Shown: positions 8,376 to 17,388 of the stretch, piece after piece
Layout of the letters: every line of letters starts with the position of its first letter
Position numbering within the stretch: the stretch's first letter is position 1
Origin: a virus
IMG/VR virus record: IMGVR_UViG_3300032431_000038
Location: 1-22,386 of that record
Strand: one strand, 5' to 3'
Length of the DNA: 22,386 bases
Position numbers and translations under genes: made by a program
Notes under the pieces: generated by a model
What the model was told of the DNA's origin: nothing
Database searches by the model: none
The model's input: the letters and a program-made list of their open reading frames with translations, nothing else

Positions 8376-11228
8376 TTACGGTGCTTGATGTGGTATAAAT
8401 CCCATACCTGCTCTAGTAAGACCTTGACAGGCTGTGCAAGAAGAACGGTAACGTTGGTGTACTGGCGCAACCTTTGGGGTGTAAGATGTTTCGTAAGAAC
8501 GACCAGCATGTTCACCCACTCTAGCAACATAAGAAGAGAACGTGATATCACCATCAGTTACGTTTGCAATACTTTGAGGGTCGCGCACATAATTAGTGAT
8601 GTCTTGATTCCTACCCCATATAGCAAGAATAATGGTTTCTGGTTTATTGAACTTTAAACCACCAGCCTCACTTCGTTGCTTTAGAAAGCGCTCTACATAC
8701 TTCAACTGCTCTACATTACTCATACGAGCTAGTGCAGCTTTAGTAGTACCAACGTCGATGGCGGCTTCATCACCAAACTGTATAAGACCAGTGTAGCCTA
8801 AATAATTAGTTATACTTGATGAGAATGTACCACCAGTCTCAAATGCCATTGCGTCTGCTAACCATTGTGTAGGTACTCCAAGACGTTTCGCTGTATTGTG
8901 CAACTCTCTACGGAATGGTGCGTCTTTCGCCAATACCGCGTAACCGTAGTTCTTGTCAGGACTGGAGGTATAAGCACTCTTATCTGTTGTTAAGCGCTGG
9001 TTGGTAATAGGGTTACGCGCAGAGTAATTGGGCGTGCTCGATGTACCGTCATTGCGAACTATCTTACCGTCTGAGAGGTACGCGCCATTAAGAGGGTAAG
9101 CATTTGGCGGCATGTTATTTGGCACCCCATTGCCGCGCTTAGCATTAATACCACGATTTGCGTTAGATAAGTTTTTTACACTCCAAGCAATAGGGTCTTC
9201 TGTTTTATCATAACCGCCATACATATCGTTACGAACTTCAAAGTGAAGGTGCGGTCCAGTACTACCACCAGTATTGCCAGTAAGACCGAGTAGACTTCCA
9301 GCCATCACCTCTTGACCTTCTTTTACACTCATACTGTTAAGATGAGCAAAACGGAGATACTTACCATCAGGAGTGCGCAAGTCAACATAATACCCATAAC
9401 CATCATCCCATCGTGCTGTAGTGACTTTACCTCCTAGAGGTGCAATAAGGCGCGTATTTGATGCAACTGCAATATCTATACCTGCATGAGGTCTACCGTT
9501 ACGGTCGGGTGACCTATCTGATGTAAACGTAACTGGTGTACCAACAGCAAATGGTAGTGGTAGTTTGACATCCCCAACCTGTAGCTCGGCAAGTTGGGGC
9601 ATGTTAAAATTTGGGTTAGTTCCTTGTTGCATTGACTGGCGTGACAACTGTCGAGAAGCTTCTAAATTAGTAAACACTGTAGAAGCGTCACGTTCAATGT
9701 TTTGACGTTGTTGCGGGTCATTCATCAACTTCTCTACTTTTGTCCAAGGAGAAGATAGGTTACCGAGTTCGGTCTGTAGAGCTTTGAGACTGTCATTAGA
9801 AGCATTTAAAACCACCTTACTAAATGCTTCTACATCTTGCTGCGCTTTCTGTACCTCTATTGGAGTACCTTGTGCTTGAGCTTTTGCCCACTGCTGAGAA
9901 AGCTGTGCAAGCTCCGCTACAATGTTAGTATTTAAAGAAATGTTAGGAAGTTTGAACGCTTGCTGAATCCACCCTAAGCGGTCTTTTGCATCACCTTTTC
10001 CAAGGTTAGCAATTGTGACAGCGTATGCGTTAATCTTCTCTGAGAGTGTAACTTTTTTATCTCTGTCAGACAGGTACTGGTCGCCAGCGTTTATTGCTGA
10101 CTCCAATGCTGGCACACCTTTAGCACGTTCTTTCATCATCGCTCTTTGCACCCCATCAGCATTGAGGTATGAAGCAGTTAGAGAGTTAGTTAAACCGTCA
10201 GTGATGGTGAATGACTTATCAGAACTTAATTCGTTGCGTCGTTGCGCTGCATCAAGTTCACCAGTACGTTTGAGCATTTCAAAGGCACGGTCATCAGCAG
10301 CGTAAGGATTAAGCAAATCTTTGTAAGCACTTGCAAACTGTGGAGGTACAGTTGCTTGGATAGCAGACAGAACAGCAGCACGTTGTTCTGGAGGTAGTCT
10401 ATTTGCTTCGTCAATTTGCTGGTTAATCATGACCACTTGACGCAAACTGTCTTGAACTTTTGCACCAACTTCACTACCTTTCGCGGAAGACTTGCCGAGT
10501 GTGGTGAGAAACAGATTAGTAGCGTATAGCCGTTCTTCTGGTCTTAACTTACTATTCACTAAAGAGTCAGTGAATATTTTAGTAATGTTGTTTAACTTCG
10601 TTTGACGCTCTTCTGGATTAGACACCATTTCAAGGTCTGCAAGTTGGGTATCAAGATTTAATGTCTGTGTCTTTACAAACACCTCTGTAGAAGACTCACG
10701 AACTTTGTCACCCTCTTTGCGGAGTGCAGTAACGCTTGCTTCTTGGTTCTGCTGAACAGGGTTGTACAGTCGCAGAAGTTGTGTCTGTAACTGCGCAGCG
10801 TCTACACTACCAGCGTATCGAGCAGCTAAAGCTTCGACTTGTTTCTGGTAACCAATACCTCCTTGGTCAGTCTTGTTAATTAAGTCAGGTGCATTAGCGG
10901 CAAGCTTATTAGCTTCTAAAATAAATTCTTTCTCAGCCGCCGCCGCTTCTGCTTTCTTCTGTGCATCTATATACCCCAAACCAACTTTAGCAATCTCAGC
11001 TATACCTCCAAAGATATTACCTCCAGATTGAGGTTGCACCACAACTTTACGACCAGTCGCTTCTGCGTCTGCATTAGACGCGGTACTGTTAATCCGCTGC
11101 ACATCTGCGACAGACTGGCGAATACTATTAAACGATGCACTAGCAATGTCAGGCACGTCGAGCATTTTGCCATCTTGCATCTGCGTGTTGACTGGTTCAA
11201 TTTTAAAATCACTTCCAATGTACTTCAT
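8376..11228 (-). CDS. virion-associated peptidoglycan hydrolase: M23 endopeptidase plus lytic transglycosylase-like domain
   Basis: The product has 950 residues. The N-terminal 500 or so are helical and rich in Ala, Gln and Lys. An M23 (lysostaphin/LytM-type) zinc metallopeptidase domain follows at about 555-680: the HAGID motif gives His581 and Asp585, FAHLNS gives His629, and GPHLHFEV gives His660 and His662, so the zinc and catalytic residues look complete. A lysozyme-like/SLT domain lies at about 775-900, with a candidate catalytic Glu797 in AMAFETGGTF and the typical GYTGLIQFGD downstream. The tail carries two Cys (SSCTACQGL). The likely role is to cut peptide cross-links and glycan strands during DNA entry. 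Position matches T7 gp15, whose usual length (about 750) is shorter and which lacks these enzymes. The ATG overlaps the upstream gene as ATGA; a 6-nt gap precedes the next gene. Confidence 0.85.
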   Translation of the reverse strand: MKYIGSDFKIEPVNTQMQDGKMLDVPDIASASFNSIRQSVADVQRINSTASNADAEATGRKVVVQPQSGGNIFGGIAEIAKVGLGYIDAQKKAEAAAAEKEFILEANKLAANAPDLINKTDQGGIGYQKQVEALAARYAGSVDAAQLQTQLLRLYNPVQQNQEASVTALRKEGDKVRESSTEVFVKTQTLNLDTQLADLEMVSNPEERQTKLNNITKIFTDSLVNSKLRPEERLYATNLFLTTLGKSSAKGSEVGAKVQDSLRQVVMINQQIDEANRLPPEQRAAVLSAIQATVPPQFASAYKDLLNPYAADDRAFEMLKRTGELDAAQRRNELSSDKSFTITDGLTNSLTASYLNADGVQRAMMKERAKGVPALESAINAGDQYLSDRDKKVTLSEKINAYAVTIANLGKGDAKDRLGWIQQAFKLPNISLNTNIVAELAQLSQQWAKAQAQGTPIEVQKAQQDVEAFSKVVLNASNDSLKALQTELGNLSSPWTKVEKLMNDPQQRQNIERDASTVFTNLEASRQLSRQSMQQGTNPNFNMPQLAELQVGDVKLPLPFAVGTPVTFTSDRSPDRNGRPHAGIDIAVASNTRLIAPLGGKVTTARWDDGYGYYVDLRTPDGKYLRFAHLNSMSVKEGQEVMAGSLLGLTGNTGGSTGPHLHFEVRNDMYGGYDKTEDPIAWSVKNLSNANRGINAKRGNGVPNNMPPNAYPLNGAYLSDGKIVRNDGTSSTPNYSARNPITNQRLTTDKSAYTSSPDKNYGYAVLAKDAPFRRELHNTAKRLGVPTQWLADAMAFETGGTFSSSITNYLGYTGLIQFGDEAAIDVGTTKAALARMSNVEQLKYVERFLKQRSEAGGLKFNKPETIILAIWGRNQDITNYVRDPQSIANVTDGDITFSSYVARVGEHAGRSYETSYTPKVAPVHQRYRSSCTACQGLTRAGMGFIPHQAP

Positions 11229-12295
11229 GCAGAGAAACCTCCTCTAAAATTATAATTAGGGTCATAGCGCGAATCGGACACTCTTAAACCAGTAGGTTGT
11301 GAAATAGGTGAAACAGGCGCTCGTTGTTGCTGTTGACTACCAAAGCTGTTAAACAGTGATATACCAGCGCTTGCTATAGGCGCAAGGTGGTCAAACATGG
11401 AGAAGCTCCTGTTATTGCGCGATACGTCAACATTCTTTGCGCTTGTTGCACTCCTAATATTAGACTCTTGAGCGCCAGCAAGATTCTCATTACCAACAAC
11501 TTTACGGTAAGCAGACAGTTGTTCTATCTGACTGTTAAGCGCTTGCATTTCTTGAGTAGTGCCAAAAAGTGAATCATTTGCTTGGAAAGCATTACGCTGC
11601 ATTGCGTCAGAAGCACTCAAGGCATTTTGCGCGGCTGCTGTTTGAATTGACGCATTAGTGTCGCCAGATTGTTGGGTAAGTTCGCCAAACCCTTGTAGCA
11701 AATCGCCATACTGTTGCGCGTAATCTAACTGCTGCATCTGGTCACCATCTGCACCACGAAGCTGGTCGAATTGTGACAACACTTTATCTTCTTCGCCAGT
11801 ACGGTACATGTCCGCCATCATAGGGTTTAGCGCCGCCATGATAGCTGCGCGTTGTGTCACCACATTGCTAGCGAGTTTATCAAATGGCACCCCTTGGATA
11901 TCTATACCTCTAGCTTGCGCCGCTTGTGACAGACTATTCTGGAGGGTGTTAGACCTGTCGACTTCACCCTTCTTTGCACCCACATCAATAGCGGATTGTG
12001 CGCTAGTTATCTGAGTGTTCTGGAGGGTGCGCTGTGTTTGAGCGTCTAGTCGTGCTATCTGTGCAGAAGAGAGTGAAGCTGCTAGTTGCGCCAACCGTTG
12101 TTGCGAGCCAAGCTCAAAGTCAATCTGGTTAGACTGACGCTGCGCTTGAACGTCGAGTAGACGTATTTGCTCTTCGCGGTTGTTAGCTTCTATCTGCATT
12201 GCGTTAGCTGCGTTTTGCGCCGACGCTGCGCTTGAAGCAGACATCATACCACTAACAGCGGACACAATACCTATGACTGGAGCGATAAATCCCAT
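11225..12295 (-). CDS. internal virion protein B-like (T7 gp14 position)
   Basis: The 356-residue product starts with a hydrophobic, glycine/alanine/serine-rich segment (MGFIAPVIGIVSAVSGMMSA) and continues as a Gln/Ala-rich helical protein with coiled-coil character (residues about 25-290), followed by a flexible tail (QQQQRAPVSP, FRGGFSA). An N-terminal hydrophobic stretch, high Ala/Gln content and placement between the tail genes and the large internal proteins are features of gp14-like proteins, which in T7 form a pore in the outer membrane. It is longer than T7 gp14 (196 residues). The start overlaps the upstream stop as TAATG, and its own stop overlaps the next start as ATGA. Homology is inferred from order and composition rather than a clear motif. 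Confidence 0.7.
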   Translation of the reverse strand: MGFIAPVIGIVSAVSGMMSASSAASAQNAANAMQIEANNREEQIRLLDVQAQRQSNQIDFELGSQQRLAQLAASLSSAQIARLDAQTQRTLQNTQITSAQSAIDVGAKKGEVDRSNTLQNSLSQAAQARGIDIQGVPFDKLASNVVTQRAAIMAALNPMMADMYRTGEEDKVLSQFDQLRGADGDQMQQLDYAQQYGDLLQGFGELTQQSGDTNASIQTAAAQNALSASDAMQRNAFQANDSLFGTTQEMQALNSQIEQLSAYRKVVGNENLAGAQESNIRSATSAKNVDVSRNNRSFSMFDHLAPIASAGISLFNSFGSQQQQRAPVSPISQPTGLRVSDSRYDPNYNFRGGFSA

Positions 12296-12777
12296 TATGT
12301 TGTACCTGATAAATAACGCTTACCTTTTAATTTAGTCTCTACATCAATGGCGGTAAGTTTGAAGTAGCCACTTGTGTTGTTCCATACGCAGACTTGGTGA
12401 CTATACCCCAATCCTTGGAGTTGCTCCTTGAACACCCAATAGTCGTCATTCTCATCTTCGACGTATGAGAACAACTCTTCGGCAGTTACTGAGTTTTCTT
12501 TGTGTTGGAGTATAAGAGTTACGTTAGCGTCTAGTTGATTCTTGTACTGACCAACTAGCGCCGAGTACGGTTGAGTGAGTAGGTTTACGTCAGATGCAAT
12601 GTAGCGCGACTTATCATCGCGGTCAATTACAACGTAGACGTGTTTGATTCCTTTCATGCGCTGGAGGTGCATAACACCTTTTTGCGCTGCATCTTCGATA
12701 TCGAGTGGTGTAATGTACCAAGTAGGGTAGGCGTAACCTACTATAAACTTCTCTCCTACCGCGACAGTTATAGTCAT
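12295..12777 (-). CDS. uncharacterised 160-residue protein in the T7 gp13 slot
   Basis: I do not recognise this protein. It looks like a compact alpha/beta domain: an N-terminal strand region (MTITVAVGEKFIVGYAYPTW), a central strand-rich part (KHVYVVIDRDDKSRYIA), a helix with acidic residues (TAEELFSYVEDENDDYW), a VCVWNNTSGYF segment and a basic C-terminus. In T7 the gene between tail tubular B and gp14 is gp13, which is needed for internal-core assembly, so a similar accessory role is plausible from position alone. The ATG overlaps the upstream stop (ATGA), and AGGAGG lies about 11 nt ahead. No signal peptide or membrane segment is seen. Confidence 0.7.
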   Translation of the reverse strand: MTITVAVGEKFIVGYAYPTWYITPLDIEDAAQKGVMHLQRMKGIKHVYVVIDRDDKSRYIASDVNLLTQPYSALVGQYKNQLDANVTLILQHKENSVTAEELFSYVEDENDDYWVFKEQLQGLGYSHQVCVWNNTSGYFKLTAIDVETKLKGKRYLSGTT

Positions 12778-15700
12778 GGTTGTCTCACTCCTCCTGTATA
12801 TACGATGTTTGGTTTTGTTGCTACAGGTGTCTTTGAGAGTATTGCACTGGTGATAAAGTTTGGTACAACATTAAAACCGATAGGAGCAATATACCTAAAG
12901 AGTCCATTAGGTTGTAAAACACCAACAGACGACCTATCCGCAGGGTTACCACCAAACAATACATAACTCCTTGCTGGTAGAGTTGCGTCATTACCAAACA
13001 ACAAATCTCTGTTTTGACCTATAAACACAAGCAGTCTACTGAGTGGTAGATTTCCTACATTACTCCAAAGCTCCAAAAATACTCTAGAGTTAGCATCATT
13101 AATTATATCTTTGCCAAAAGAAGTTATATCTAACGCAATTTCACCTAATCTCAGTATGCTGTTGGTATTACTACCCGATGTCCGTACAGTTGTAGTACCA
13201 TCTGTTCTTACAAAGTCATCAGTATTACCAACTGGAATTGTACCAAAGTTTACCAAGTTGGAGTATGAAGGGTAGTCGCTCTGTGCTAGAACAAAGGTAG
13301 TGGCATCAGTGTAGAACACAGTACCATAAGCAAAAGCAGCTAAAATGATACTGTCATTAGTAGGTAGATATACAATAGGTAAACCTTCATCTTGTGGAAT
13401 CTCACCTGTCGCGGGGTCTGTTGTGCCAGTACCGACATCACCGTTATAATCAAAACGAGTGCAGGAATTTGTTGGTGAGACTAAACCTAAAGAAGCACCA
13501 TCTAACAACTGCTCAACATTGTCTTTAAAAACAACTGCACCATTAAAAGAACCAGCAAGCCTGTAGAAAATCTGTAATTCACCTGCAACAGGACTCGTGA
13601 GCTTTATATTATCACCCTCAATCTTGAACCAATCTTGACCAAAAATAAGTCTTTCATTATTCTGGAGTACAAAGATGTCTTGTTCAGTTACTATAGGAGA
13701 TAATGGAAAAGGCGACTTGTACACGCTGACACCTGCAAAGGTAGGTACGTTAGCGACGGCAGGTTGCACGTAAAGTTCACCTTCAGTAAAAACTTTAGCA
13801 AAGTCAATGTACTTTTCATACTCTGTCTTTACCATCTGAAAGTCGCACAAGAGCTTACAGCACAGTATCATAGAGTCACGCCAAGACATAAGAGAGCTTA
13901 TACCCCACTCTAGCACCGAACGGTACTCACTCCAGACTTTAATATCAGTAAAGAAAACTAACAGTCTTTTATCGTAGATATACAGCTTGTTGTTAGCAGA
14001 GTCATAAGCAATTTTAGTGTTACTTGTTAGTAAACTCACGACATCCCTTATGGGTAGACTTACTTCACTAGCGCGATACTCATTTTGCAACACAACTGCT
14101 AAATCAAATACACCAGAGTAAGACACAAAGTATATAGTGCTTTCAGTTGTGACCACACCATCCCTACTTATACATCCAACACTAGCTACTAAAGAAATGT
14201 TTTGTGTAGTAGCATTGAATAAACCATTTTCACCTAATGCAGTTTTAAAAACCTCACTGTTAGTAAAAATAAATAAGAACTGCTGCCACTGGCGCAAAGC
14301 AGTAATAGAGTCAGACTGTGAGAAAGGTATGCGAATACGGAAAGGGTCTAAAAGAGGGTTCTCTAAATCATCTGTTATTTGGAAGTACCTGTATGGTGCG
14401 TCCTCTACGAGTTTGTCATACACACCACTAATTAACACAGTCGTATCTAAACCCGACAAGCACAACCTGTTTTGGTAAAGTGCGCCAAACGTTGGGAATA
14501 CTCCAGTGAGGTAATCTGCGTAGTCGCCAAAACCGTAGGCTGGTACATACGAACCATTATCGAAGTTAAATTTAGAACTTAACGCAGCGCTACCACACCA
14601 AGAGGTCTGCGTGTTTATTAATTCTACGAGTGAATCTTTATCTACCCCAATAGGAGTGTCCGCCGAGAAAGAAATAAACTTCTGTATTGCGGTAGTACCA
14701 ATGTAGGGAGTGAGGGACTCTGCTTCGTGGGTGTAATAAGAAGGTGAAACTGTTGACTCTAACAGTGTGTTGTTGCGCGTAGCGAGAACACCATCTACAA
14801 ACACAGAAAGATTAGCAACAGTCAAACCACTTTCGTCATTAAAGCGCAACTGTCGCAAACGTATAAAAGAAACAGTATCGTAAGCAACGCGCAACACAGT
14901 TGTTACTAGACCGTCCGCGACAACGTTGTGTACACCACCATCCAGATAAAGAAATATATCACCAGCAAGACCAGTGTAATTTGGAACGATTGTAGTAAGT
15001 GCAGAATCTGAGTAAAGCCTAATTGCACCAGCAGTAAGAGCGAGAACATAATAAACACTCGTTGCGACTAAAGTAGCAGGTAGTGTGCCATTAGTAGTTT
15101 TCACCCTAATAGCATCACCTGTAAACAAATTGTGCTGAGGTATGTTTAGCACATTACCAGCAACGTTTGTGGTGTTAAAGAACAGTTCGGTGCGATACAC
15201 AAAGATAACTCTCTTTCGCAGCTTCTGGTCAAAGAAGATACTGAAAGCATTTGCATTAAGAACTGACGCATAGTAAGTAGTGTTTTCACTCATGCCAACT
15301 GGAAGAGTCCCACTAGAAGTAAATCTTATAGGTTGACCCGAAATGAACCCATGTGCAGTTATCGCAAGAAAGTTGTCAGTGTAATCTACTGCCAAGTCTG
15401 TGAAAGACCTTGTGTTACGCGCCGTTATGGGTACAATAGTTGTGAGTGCAACATCAGAGTACAACTCTATAACATCATCATTAATCTTGCTGACGAAATA
15501 AGAGCTACCCTCTACAGTTCCGTTTGGTACATCACCATCGGTATTCCTGAAAGAGATTATATCGAAGCTTTCATACTTATGCTTAAGTATTGTAATCTGG
15601 TTAGCAGTAATATCTTTGTCAGAGAAGGTGCGCTCATTCTCGCTTGCGATACCACCAAACGTTATAAAGAACTTCGACGGACTTGTGAACGTCTCCGCGG

Positions 15701-16547
15701 AGGGTGTATAATTTGCACCATCAGAGAAAGAATAGTCTAACGAAATCTGTGGTTGGTTATTAGATTGGTACGCATACACTCTATTGAAAGCATCTGTCTG
15801 GTAGGCGAACACGCCATAACGAGTTGCATCTGGTATTTCATCCGTAACAATACTGTTAGGGATTTTAACGTGGATATCTTCATCGGATGCGCCAAAGCGC
15901 GACACTCGTTGGTAGAAGCTATCACCAAACCAGATTAAAGCTTCTGCCCACCACTGCCAAGAGAAGGTGCAAACGTAAACACTATCACCAACCAGAAGAG
16001 TCATGGCGGTAAGCGTGAGTACACCAGCAGAGTAACTCCTCGTTGCAGTTCGGCGCTGACCGTTAACATAAACAACAGCGTCAACAAAAGTGTTAACCCA
16101 CTCAACACCGACATTGATAGCAATGCTTGTGCCAGCAGTGACGACACTCTGTCTAAACTCCTGAAAGCGTACCTGTATTGGCGCATGTTTTTCACACAGC
16201 AAAAGATTAATATTGTCATCTAAAGGTACACTGAAGGGTGTAAGAGTAACGTCACGAAAGACATTAGTTTTTGCCCACACAACAGTTGAAACGTCATCAA
16301 CTAAATCAAGCACCCTTAAGGTGCTATCATATTTGCTAATGATAAATGCAAATCCAAGTATGGTCACAAAGCGACTTGCGAACACTGGATTTAGAGTGGC
16401 ACTGTCTTTGTAAATTGTCAGCGTACCTTTGCGCTTCTTTACTGCACCGCTAATGTCAAAATCCACATTCAGTAGAGAGGGTGAGTCTTTCTCAGGTAGT
16501 GAGAGAGAACCGCTTACTGTGTTTAGACCGCCAAATTCCCTCTTCAT
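12774..16547 (-). CDS. tail tubular protein B-like tail nozzle protein, enlarged
   Basis: The 1257-residue product follows tail tubular protein A directly, as T7 gene 12 follows gene 11, but is far longer than gp12 (794). The gp12-like core is recognisable at about 685-830: an NRLCLSGLDTTVLISGVYD segment, DPFRIRIPFSQSDSITALRQ, and a VGCISRDGVV...VSYSGVFDLA stretch. Extra length comes from an inserted block at about 310-530 built of three related units, each with a [H/K]xxxxxxxIxF/V core, a TxGxLPxx turn and a [S/T]xYYxx strand, two of them ending LYSDxALTTIVP. The C-terminal 250 residues are beta-rich and Thr/Gly/Asn-rich, with no T7 gp12 counterpart I can see. Strong ribosome site: AGGAGGT about 8 nt before the ATG, which overlaps the upstream TAA by one base. 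Confidence 0.82.
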   Translation of the reverse strand: MKREFGGLNTVSGSLSLPEKDSPSLLNVDFDISGAVKKRKGTLTIYKDSATLNPVFASRFVTILGFAFIISKYDSTLRVLDLVDDVSTVVWAKTNVFRDVTLTPFSVPLDDNINLLLCEKHAPIQVRFQEFRQSVVTAGTSIAINVGVEWVNTFVDAVVYVNGQRRTATRSYSAGVLTLTAMTLLVGDSVYVCTFSWQWWAEALIWFGDSFYQRVSRFGASDEDIHVKIPNSIVTDEIPDATRYGVFAYQTDAFNRVYAYQSNNQPQISLDYSFSDGANYTPSAETFTSPSKFFITFGGIASENERTFSDKDITANQITILKHKYESFDIISFRNTDGDVPNGTVEGSSYFVSKINDDVIELYSDVALTTIVPITARNTRSFTDLAVDYTDNFLAITAHGFISGQPIRFTSSGTLPVGMSENTTYYASVLNANAFSIFFDQKLRKRVIFVYRTELFFNTTNVAGNVLNIPQHNLFTGDAIRVKTTNGTLPATLVATSVYYVLALTAGAIRLYSDSALTTIVPNYTGLAGDIFLYLDGGVHNVVADGLVTTVLRVAYDTVSFIRLRQLRFNDESGLTVANLSVFVDGVLATRNNTLLESTVSPSYYTHEAESLTPYIGTTAIQKFISFSADTPIGVDKDSLVELINTQTSWCGSAALSSKFNFDNGSYVPAYGFGDYADYLTGVFPTFGALYQNRLCLSGLDTTVLISGVYDKLVEDAPYRYFQITDDLENPLLDPFRIRIPFSQSDSITALRQWQQFLFIFTNSEVFKTALGENGLFNATTQNISLVASVGCISRDGVVTTESTIYFVSYSGVFDLAVVLQNEYRASEVSLPIRDVVSLLTSNTKIAYDSANNKLYIYDKRLLVFFTDIKVWSEYRSVLEWGISSLMSWRDSMILCCKLLCDFQMVKTEYEKYIDFAKVFTEGELYVQPAVANVPTFAGVSVYKSPFPLSPIVTEQDIFVLQNNERLIFGQDWFKIEGDNIKLTSPVAGELQIFYRLAGSFNGAVVFKDNVEQLLDGASLGLVSPTNSCTRFDYNGDVGTGTTDPATGEIPQDEGLPIVYLPTNDSIILAAFAYGTVFYTDATTFVLAQSDYPSYSNLVNFGTIPVGNTDDFVRTDGTTTVRTSGSNTNSILRLGEIALDITSFGKDIINDANSRVFLELWSNVGNLPLSRLLVFIGQNRDLLFGNDATLPARSYVLFGGNPADRSSVGVLQPNGLFRYIAPIGFNVVPNFITSAILSKTPVATKPNIVYTGGVRQP

Positions 16548-17182
16548 TATCTTCTACCTCCTCGGAACATATTAGGTCGTGCGCTATCTATGCGCTGGTC
16601 TTTCTGCATTGCTCTCTTCACCCTCATCATGTACTCCTGCATAAACGACTGGTGTGAACCTTGGTCGTCTAGCATTTGTAAAGCAAGTTTTGCAGACATA
16701 AGGTGCTGCATAATTGCAACGTAATTGTCAGTGAAGGGTATGAGCGCTGCTTGAGTAAATACTGGCAAAGGTAATTCAGAAACGTAATCTATTCTAATTA
16801 ATGCTCTGTCTGTTACTTTTGGTAGTGCGTAGAACTTTATAGTTACGTTATCAACCAAGTGGTAATAGCTTACTGTACCCTCTCTGGTCTGGTCTACTCC
16901 AAGCATCTCCACTTCGTAAGTTGCGGTAAGCTTCTTTAAACCCAAAAACACAGACTGCACAGTTTCATACTGTGGGACTGTCGCGACATTACCTACCCAA
17001 GATGTCGGCACACCCACCCTACGAAGAAAGCTCCACCCATATTCATGAATGAAGCTTTCGTAAGTATCTTTAAATATTCTGTAAGCGCGACGTTGAGCAG
17101 CAGAAACAATAATTGCTTTCATGTAGTCGCGCTCACCGATGGAGAGTAGGCAAGAGTTAATAAAATCTAATTGAGTGGTCAC
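16547..17182 (-). CDS. tail tubular protein A (head-tail adaptor, T7 gp11-like)
   Basis: The 211-residue product matches the gp11 family in length (T7 gp11 is 196) and signature: an INSCLLSIGERDY start like the family's xxILxSIGE, a helical region, a YGWSFLRR motif at about residues 48-55 (compare RGWTFN in T7), and a strand-rich middle. The family forms the ring between portal and nozzle. The start codon is GTG at 17182, overlapping the TGA of the KTSC gene as GTGA; the ribosome site is weak (AAGAAG). The C-terminus ends FRGGRR. The gene directly precedes the nozzle gene, as expected. Confidence 0.85.
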   Translation of the reverse strand: MTTQLDFINSCLLSIGERDYMKAIIVSAAQRRAYRIFKDTYESFIHEYGWSFLRRVGVPTSWVGNVATVPQYETVQSVFLGLKKLTATYEVEMLGVDQTREGTVSYYHLVDNVTIKFYALPKVTDRALIRIDYVSELPLPVFTQAALIPFTDNYVAIMQHLMSAKLALQMLDDQGSHQSFMQEYMMRVKRAMQKDQRIDSARPNMFRGGRR

Positions 17183-17388
17183 AACTTCTTGTACTCATAG
17201 TCGTTCTTTATGTTTCTTGCGAAATAGCTGCCTACAGACTTTGCTTCTAAAAACTCAGAAGCAACCTCTGGTTCTACTCCAATGTACTGGTACAATGAAT
17301 TAGAGGTAAACTCAACTTCCAGCGTTCTAGAAGTTGAGTCGTAACCAACAGCTTTTATGTTCGATGACTTAACAGCTGTTCTTTTCAT
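17179..17388 (-). CDS. KTSC-domain protein
   Basis: The 69-residue product is a single KTSC domain (PF13619-type): VKSSNIKAVGYDSTSRTLEV, then EFTSNSLYQYIGVEPEV, then AKSVGSYFARNIKNDYEY, with the family's G-Y-D, the L-x-V-x-F strand, the Y-x-Y turn, the S-x-G-x-Y-F motif and the final Y. KTSC domains occur alone in phages and bacteria and fused to other proteins; the biochemical role is not established. The ATG abuts the TAG of the Tad2-like gene with no gap, and GAGG lies 5 nt upstream, so the two are probably made together. Both sit between capsid and tail genes where T7 has none, like a small accessory cassette. Confidence 0.85.
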   Translation of the reverse strand: MKRTAVKSSNIKAVGYDSTSRTLEVEFTSNSLYQYIGVEPEVASEFLEAKSVGSYFARNIKNDYEYKKL

